Positions 44,901-51,358 of a stretch of DNA of 64,000 nt are shown here, piece by piece. Source of the DNA: Ridgeia piscesae (taxonomy: Eukaryota > Annelida > Polychaeta > Sabellida > Siboglinidae); assembly GCA_025642075.2 (NCBI GenBank), contig JAODUO010000188.1, forward strand, positions 216,001-280,000. The letters run 5' to 3'. Made by a program: the position numbers and the translations under genes. Position 1 is the first letter of the stretch. The number at the start of each line of letters is the position of its first letter. The notes beneath the pieces were generated by a model. That model was given only the letters and a program-made list of their open reading frames with translations. It made no database searches and was not told where the DNA came from.

Positions 44901-47900
44901 TGGCTGAAGCAGGAAGCTGTTGGCCACAGCCTGGTTAAATGTGACTGTATCCAGCAAAGTCTCTTATGTTGGTGTGTTTATCTTGGTGACACCACAGGAC
45001 ACATGGAGACAGCCACTGCTTCATGGCCAACTAGAAAAAGATGTTCTAAACTCTACAACCTGATACTGATAGTGACTGTGAAGAGAACCATTATCTGAAA
45101 ATGCACAGGAAAAACACAGCCATGAAATACTGATTGCTTTCTTCAAAAGGATCGTGTATTGAAGGAAATCTTTAATGACACAAAGACAATCATGTCACTA
45201 GTTTCTCAAGTTGGCCATATGACAGACAACATCAACAATAGTCCAAATGTTTTCACTTCATTTAGAAAAGAAAATTCCATATTCATTCTATTAAAATTAC
45301 AGTAATGTGCATGCATACAAAATATTAAAGACAACAAGATAATTCAGAATATGCACTCTAATGTTATTAAGTGTACATCTTCTTCTGGCTCGAAAATCTA
45401 TATCAGTTTTTCTTGCCAGGTGTCAACATTCACATCCAATCACCAGGTGGACATGGAGACAAATCACAGGGACAGAGTCTGATGTAGCATGTATGTGCCA
45501 GCATGTTGTATGTGCCAGCATGTTGTATGTGCCAGCATGTTGTATGTGCCAGCATGTTGTATGTGCCAGCATGTTGTATGTGCCAGCATGTTGTATGTGC
45601 CAGCATGTTGTATGTGCCAGCATGTTGTACGACATAGTTTATGCATCTATAAGTACTACAGGCCATTAAAGGGACAAGAACAGAGTAAACGCAGACACTA
45701 TAGGTCGTCTGGCTTCACTGAGCCTTGTATGTAGATGTTGTATGTGCCAGCATGTTGTATGTGCCAGCATGTTGTATGTGCCAGCATGTTGTATGTGCCA
45801 GCATGTTGTATGGCATAGTACTATAAGTACTACAGGCCATTAAAGGGACACAAGAACAGACGGCATCATATAGTGTGACATTACTCGACATAAAATTACA
45901 ATAAATCACAGATTCAACACTCAACTTCTCAAGGTAAGCTTCGCCTTCAGCTTGAAGGTCACCATCACAGCGACGAAAAAGGATATTTATGCTATTTTAA
46001 ATTGCCATGTTTAACAGAATAAGTATGGTATTTGAAATATAGTGAAGGGACTTCGCAGTTGGCGGCTAGATTAGTAAGGATACATCCAGTAATGTATGAC
46101 TACATCCACCTGTTTATCTATGGGACATGCCTGAAATAACAGAAGATAAGACTGTATTGAGACATCGTTATGCCTACATGTTGGCTGTTCTTAGGCACAA
46201 TTCACAGTAAGTTTTCTATAATACAATTCTCAAGTGAGCTCAGCCACCTGAGTTGTTTTATGTTTACAAAACTGGTAAGCACAGTATACATTTTACAAGT
46301 AACTAGTGACAATGTCAACATATAAACAGCTGGCTGCAGTCCTGGAAGAAACAAAACAGTCCACGACCTGGTCTTCACAATCAAATATACAAATCATAAA
46401 GCAACCATAGGGCAGATTACCACAAATAAATCCCTTCTTCCTTTAGAAAAACAATTCCAACATACAGTGAATGCCATATTGAATGACTGAGGCTCACAAC
46501 TTAAGCAAAACAATAATTAATTTTCCATCTTTTTAACTAGTATACTAGCACAAGAAGGAAGGAACGAGATTGATGAAGACAGCAGAAAAACAGAAGAAGC
46601 TGACAGAAGACATGTGAAACTTAAAGTAAAATGGATAGAGACAAGACACCTCTTAAGTCTCAAATGTCAGGGTAAATAGCAGCGAGGGGAGAAAGGCAGA
46701 CCGACTGTGACGGGTCAACATTTTGATGTCAACATATTTTGTTCAAATTGCATATTATCACTTGGTGTAGACTGCAGATGAATATTGTCTTCTACTAATA
46801 GCAATTCTATTTTGACTTTACCAGTAACCTTTTTCATGATCGTTAACATTATTTTACCAATATAGTTTGTCATTTGAAGTATTTTATAAAAAAATATTTA
46901 AATTAATTATTTACTATTAATCATGGATAGGCATTCATCTATTAAGTATTATTGCATACAAAATATATTTATTTAGTTTGTGTAATAATTCTTACATTCA
47001 ATATATTCTTTATTCAGTTATCTCCTTATCTGAAATATACACTATTTTATTGTTGCATCTATTTAAAAAATAATAAGTCTTTTAAGTACATGTTTAATGT
47101 TATGGATTATATTGTTCATGGTTCCAAAAGAAATAAATTTCTTACTAAATAGTTTTTTATTTTGCAATTCTACATTATTGTATGTATTTAATATGTTGTG
47201 AAGCAGCACAAACAGATTTGAATCTGGTACAATTCCATATATAAAATTAATTATTATTGTTATTGTAGAAGGAAACAACAGTTGTGTTGAGACTTGCTAT
47301 GGAACAGATTAAGAGAGATGACAACGTGGAAGGAGACAAACAGACTGTGAGACAACCACACAAGACACAAGGAGACAAACAGACTGTGGGACAACCACAC
47401 AAGACACAAGGAGACAAACAGACTGTGGGACAACCACACATGACACAAGGAGACAAACAGACTGTGGGACAACCACACAAGACACAAGGAGACAAACAGA
47501 CTGTGGGACAACCACACAAGACACAAGGAGACAAACAGACTGTGGGACAACCACACAAGACACAAGGAGACAAACAGACTGTGGGACAACCACACAAGAC
47601 ACAAGGAGACAAACAGACTGTGGGACAACCACACAAGACACAAGGAGACAAACAGACTGTGGGACAACCACACAAGACACAAGGAGACAAACAGACTGTG
47701 GGACAACCACACAAGACACAAGGAGACAAACAGACTGTGGGACAACCACACAAGACACAAGGAGACAAACAGACTGTGGGACAACCACACAAGACACAAG
47801 GAGACAAACAGACTGTGGGACAACCACACAAGACACAAGGAGACAAACAGACTGTGGGACAACCACACAAGACACAAGGAGACAAACAGACTGTGGGACA

Positions 47901-50900
47901 ACCACACAAGACACAAGGAGACAAACAGACTGTGGGACAACCACACATGACACAAGGAGACAAACAGACTGTGGGACAACCACACAAGACACAAGGAGAC
48001 AAACAGACTGTGGGACAACCACACAAGACACAAGGAGACAAACAGACTGTGGGACAACCACACAAGACACAAGGAGACAAACAGACTGTGGGACAACCAC
48101 ACAAGACACAAGGAGACAAACAGACTGTGGGACAACCACACAAGAAACAAGGAGACAAACAGACTGTGGGACAACCACACAAGACACAAGGAGACAAACA
48201 GACTGTGGGACAACCACACAAGACACAAGGAGACAAACAGACTGTGGGACCACCACACAAGGCCACAAGGAGACAAACAGACTGTGGGACAACCACACAA
48301 GAAACAAGGAGACAAACAGACTGTGGGACAACCACACAAGAAACAAGGAGACAAACAGACTGTGGGACAACCACCAAGACACAAGGAGACAAACAGACTG
48401 TGGGACAACCACACAAGGCCACAAGGAGACAAACAGACTGTGGGACAACCACACAAGACACAAGGAGACAAACAGACTGTGGGACAACCACACAAGACAC
48501 AAGGAGACAAACAGACTGTGGGACAACCACACAAGACACAAGGAGACAAACAGACTGTGGGACAACCACACAAGACACAAGGAGACAAACAGACTGTGGG
48601 ACAACCACACAAGACACAAGGAGACAAACAGACTGTGGGACAACCACACAAGACACAAGGAGACAAACAGACTGTGGGACAACCACACAAGGCCACAAGG
48701 AGACAAACAGACTGTGGGACAACCACACAAGACACAAGGAGACAAACAGACTGTGGGACAACCACACAAGACACAAGGAGACAAACAGACTGTGGGACAA
48801 CCACACAAGACACAAGGAGACAAACAGACTGTGGGACAACCACACAAGACACAAGGAGACAAACAGACTGTGGGACAACCACACAAGACACAAGGAGACA
48901 AACAGACTGTGGGACAACCACACAAGACACAAGGAGACAAACAGACTGTGGGACAACCACACAAGACACAAGGAGACAAACAGACTGTGGGACAACCACA
49001 CAAGACACAAGGAGACAAACAGACTGTGGGACAACCACACAAGACACAAGGAGACAAACAGACTGTGGGACAACCACACAAGACACAAGGAGACAAACAG
49101 ACTGTGGGACAACCACACAAGACACAAGGAGACAAACAGACTGTGGGACAACCACACAAGACACAAGGAGACAAACAGATGTGAGGACAACCACACAAGA
49201 CACAAACAGGCTGTGGGACAACCACACATGACACAAGGAGACAAACAGACTGTGGGACAACCACACAAGACACAAGGAGACAAACAGACTGTGGAACAAC
49301 CACACAAGACACAAGGAGACAAACAGACTGTGGGACAACCACACAAGACACAAGGAGACAAACAGACTGTGGGACAACCACACAAGACACAAGGAGACAA
49401 ACAGACTGTGGGACAACCACACAAGACACAAGGAGACAAACAGACTGTGGGACAACCACACAAGACACAAGGAGACAAACAGACTGTGGGACAACCACAC
49501 AAGACACAAGGAGACAAACAGACTGTGGGACAACCACACAAGACACAAGGAGACAAACAGACTGTGGGACAACCACACAAGACACAAGGAGACAAACAGA
49601 TTGTAGGACAACCACACAAGACACAAACAGGCTGGGGCCAACCACAAATACACAAGGAGACAAACAGGCAAGTGTACGTGAGCTGCCAATAGAACTGACT
49701 GGCATGTTCAAGTCACGTCAGAATATGTTGTGTAACAGTTTTCCACAAAAAAACAATAAGCAGGACCGAGAGATGTGCAGTGTTTTGGGGAGTACAGCAC
49801 TCTGTGGCTGAATGATGTACACCACACAGAAACACTTGCAGGTTTTGTTACACCTTTAATGCACTGTGAAGTAGTTGTTAAGCCACAAACAGAACTCTCA
49901 CTCATTTAGCAATGTGACGTCCGGCCAGTAAATGAGATATCAAATGACAGTTGTGACACTTGTGGTTGGTGTACTCACAAGTGGCAGAAAGGGCACGAAG
50001 TAGGAAACTGTTTAAGTCTCCACTCTCAATCAGTAGTGGCTGAAATGTAGTCATAACTAGCTGTTATCACCCTTATTGGGGCTAGAAAGAAAGAGAGAGG
50101 TTCCCCATGAATCATGATGGTTGATTTTTATGGTAGTCCAGGAAACCATAAAGAATCCCAAAATGGCTTAAATTTAATTATCACAGAGAACCGGTCTTCT
50201 GCATTTTCTAATAACTTTTTTGTTAACGTACCACCAGGGCTTTACACAGGACCAAATTATTGCCAGTCACACATGTTTTGGTGGACACATGGATGTTAAC
50301 TGTTAAGCCAGTTTACAAACTTTAAATGTGTCTGATGACTTTTGCAGAACCCGTCCACCCATATTTCTCCCTGTCCACACCAGTTTTTACCCGTCCTTAT
50401 GACGGGTGGACAGGCCTCTGCATGAAGCTATGTGTACCACAGTGGACCAATGTGTATATAGATCCTTCCTGGCTTACATAACTGCATGTTGCAATCAACT
50501 TTGCGGTTGAGACTTCACATTTAATTACTCTATTATCTGTTGAATATTTAAAGACCTGAATCAAAGTCCAACACTGGTCTCCAATGGTTCACAATGGCAA
50601 CACAGACTCACCACAACTCTTCCACATTAGTGCAATGACTTCAACATTGGTGCTGTCACACGACATGTAACCCTGACGGTGCACCAGTAAATGATAAAAC
50701 AGTATCTGGTAGGTAGGCAAAGTCTATTTTACATGTGTGTAGATGATAAGTGGACAGTTACCGCATGACACGTCCAACTGCGAGTGACTGACAGTGACAG
50801 CTGACTGAACACAGAAGGTCATTCCATCCACTACCTCGTATAACTTTAACAATAGGGCATAGGCAAAATGTAATTTACAGTATATCCAGACTCATGAACA

Positions 50901-51313
50901 CAAATTGTTATGAACATTATTGTGATAATTTCACATAAACCGGTCCAAAGGGAAACATTCAAGATTGACACAAAGTTCTGAACATTTATAGGATTATCCC
51001 AATTATTATGGACCAAACAAAAAGCAAATTTTACCTTTTTTATTGGGAATTCAAAGAAAAATACATGACTGTCACTGACATGGCATATATTTCAAAAATG
51101 CAAAATAGATAGAAACTATACTAGAACACATTTGTTATTATTTTAGTATGATAAATAAGTACATAAACTTGTTCATTTTTGTGATATTAACGTTTTCAGC
51201 AAGATTATTCAGACAAAGGGAGAACTTTTAACTTATTCAGTCAGATTTATATGATACTAATTGTGTTGGAGATTTACTTGGTTTGGTAGAAAATTTAAAT
51301 TATTTGTTATATA

Positions 51314-51358
<45 letters not shown>

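Noticed and set aside
47247..49711. About 800-codon frames on both strands (Cys/Val/Ser/Leu-rich or [11 protein letters not shown] repeats)
   Set aside because: All come from the 39-bp array, whose period is a multiple of three. Several mutually overlapping frames cannot all be real.
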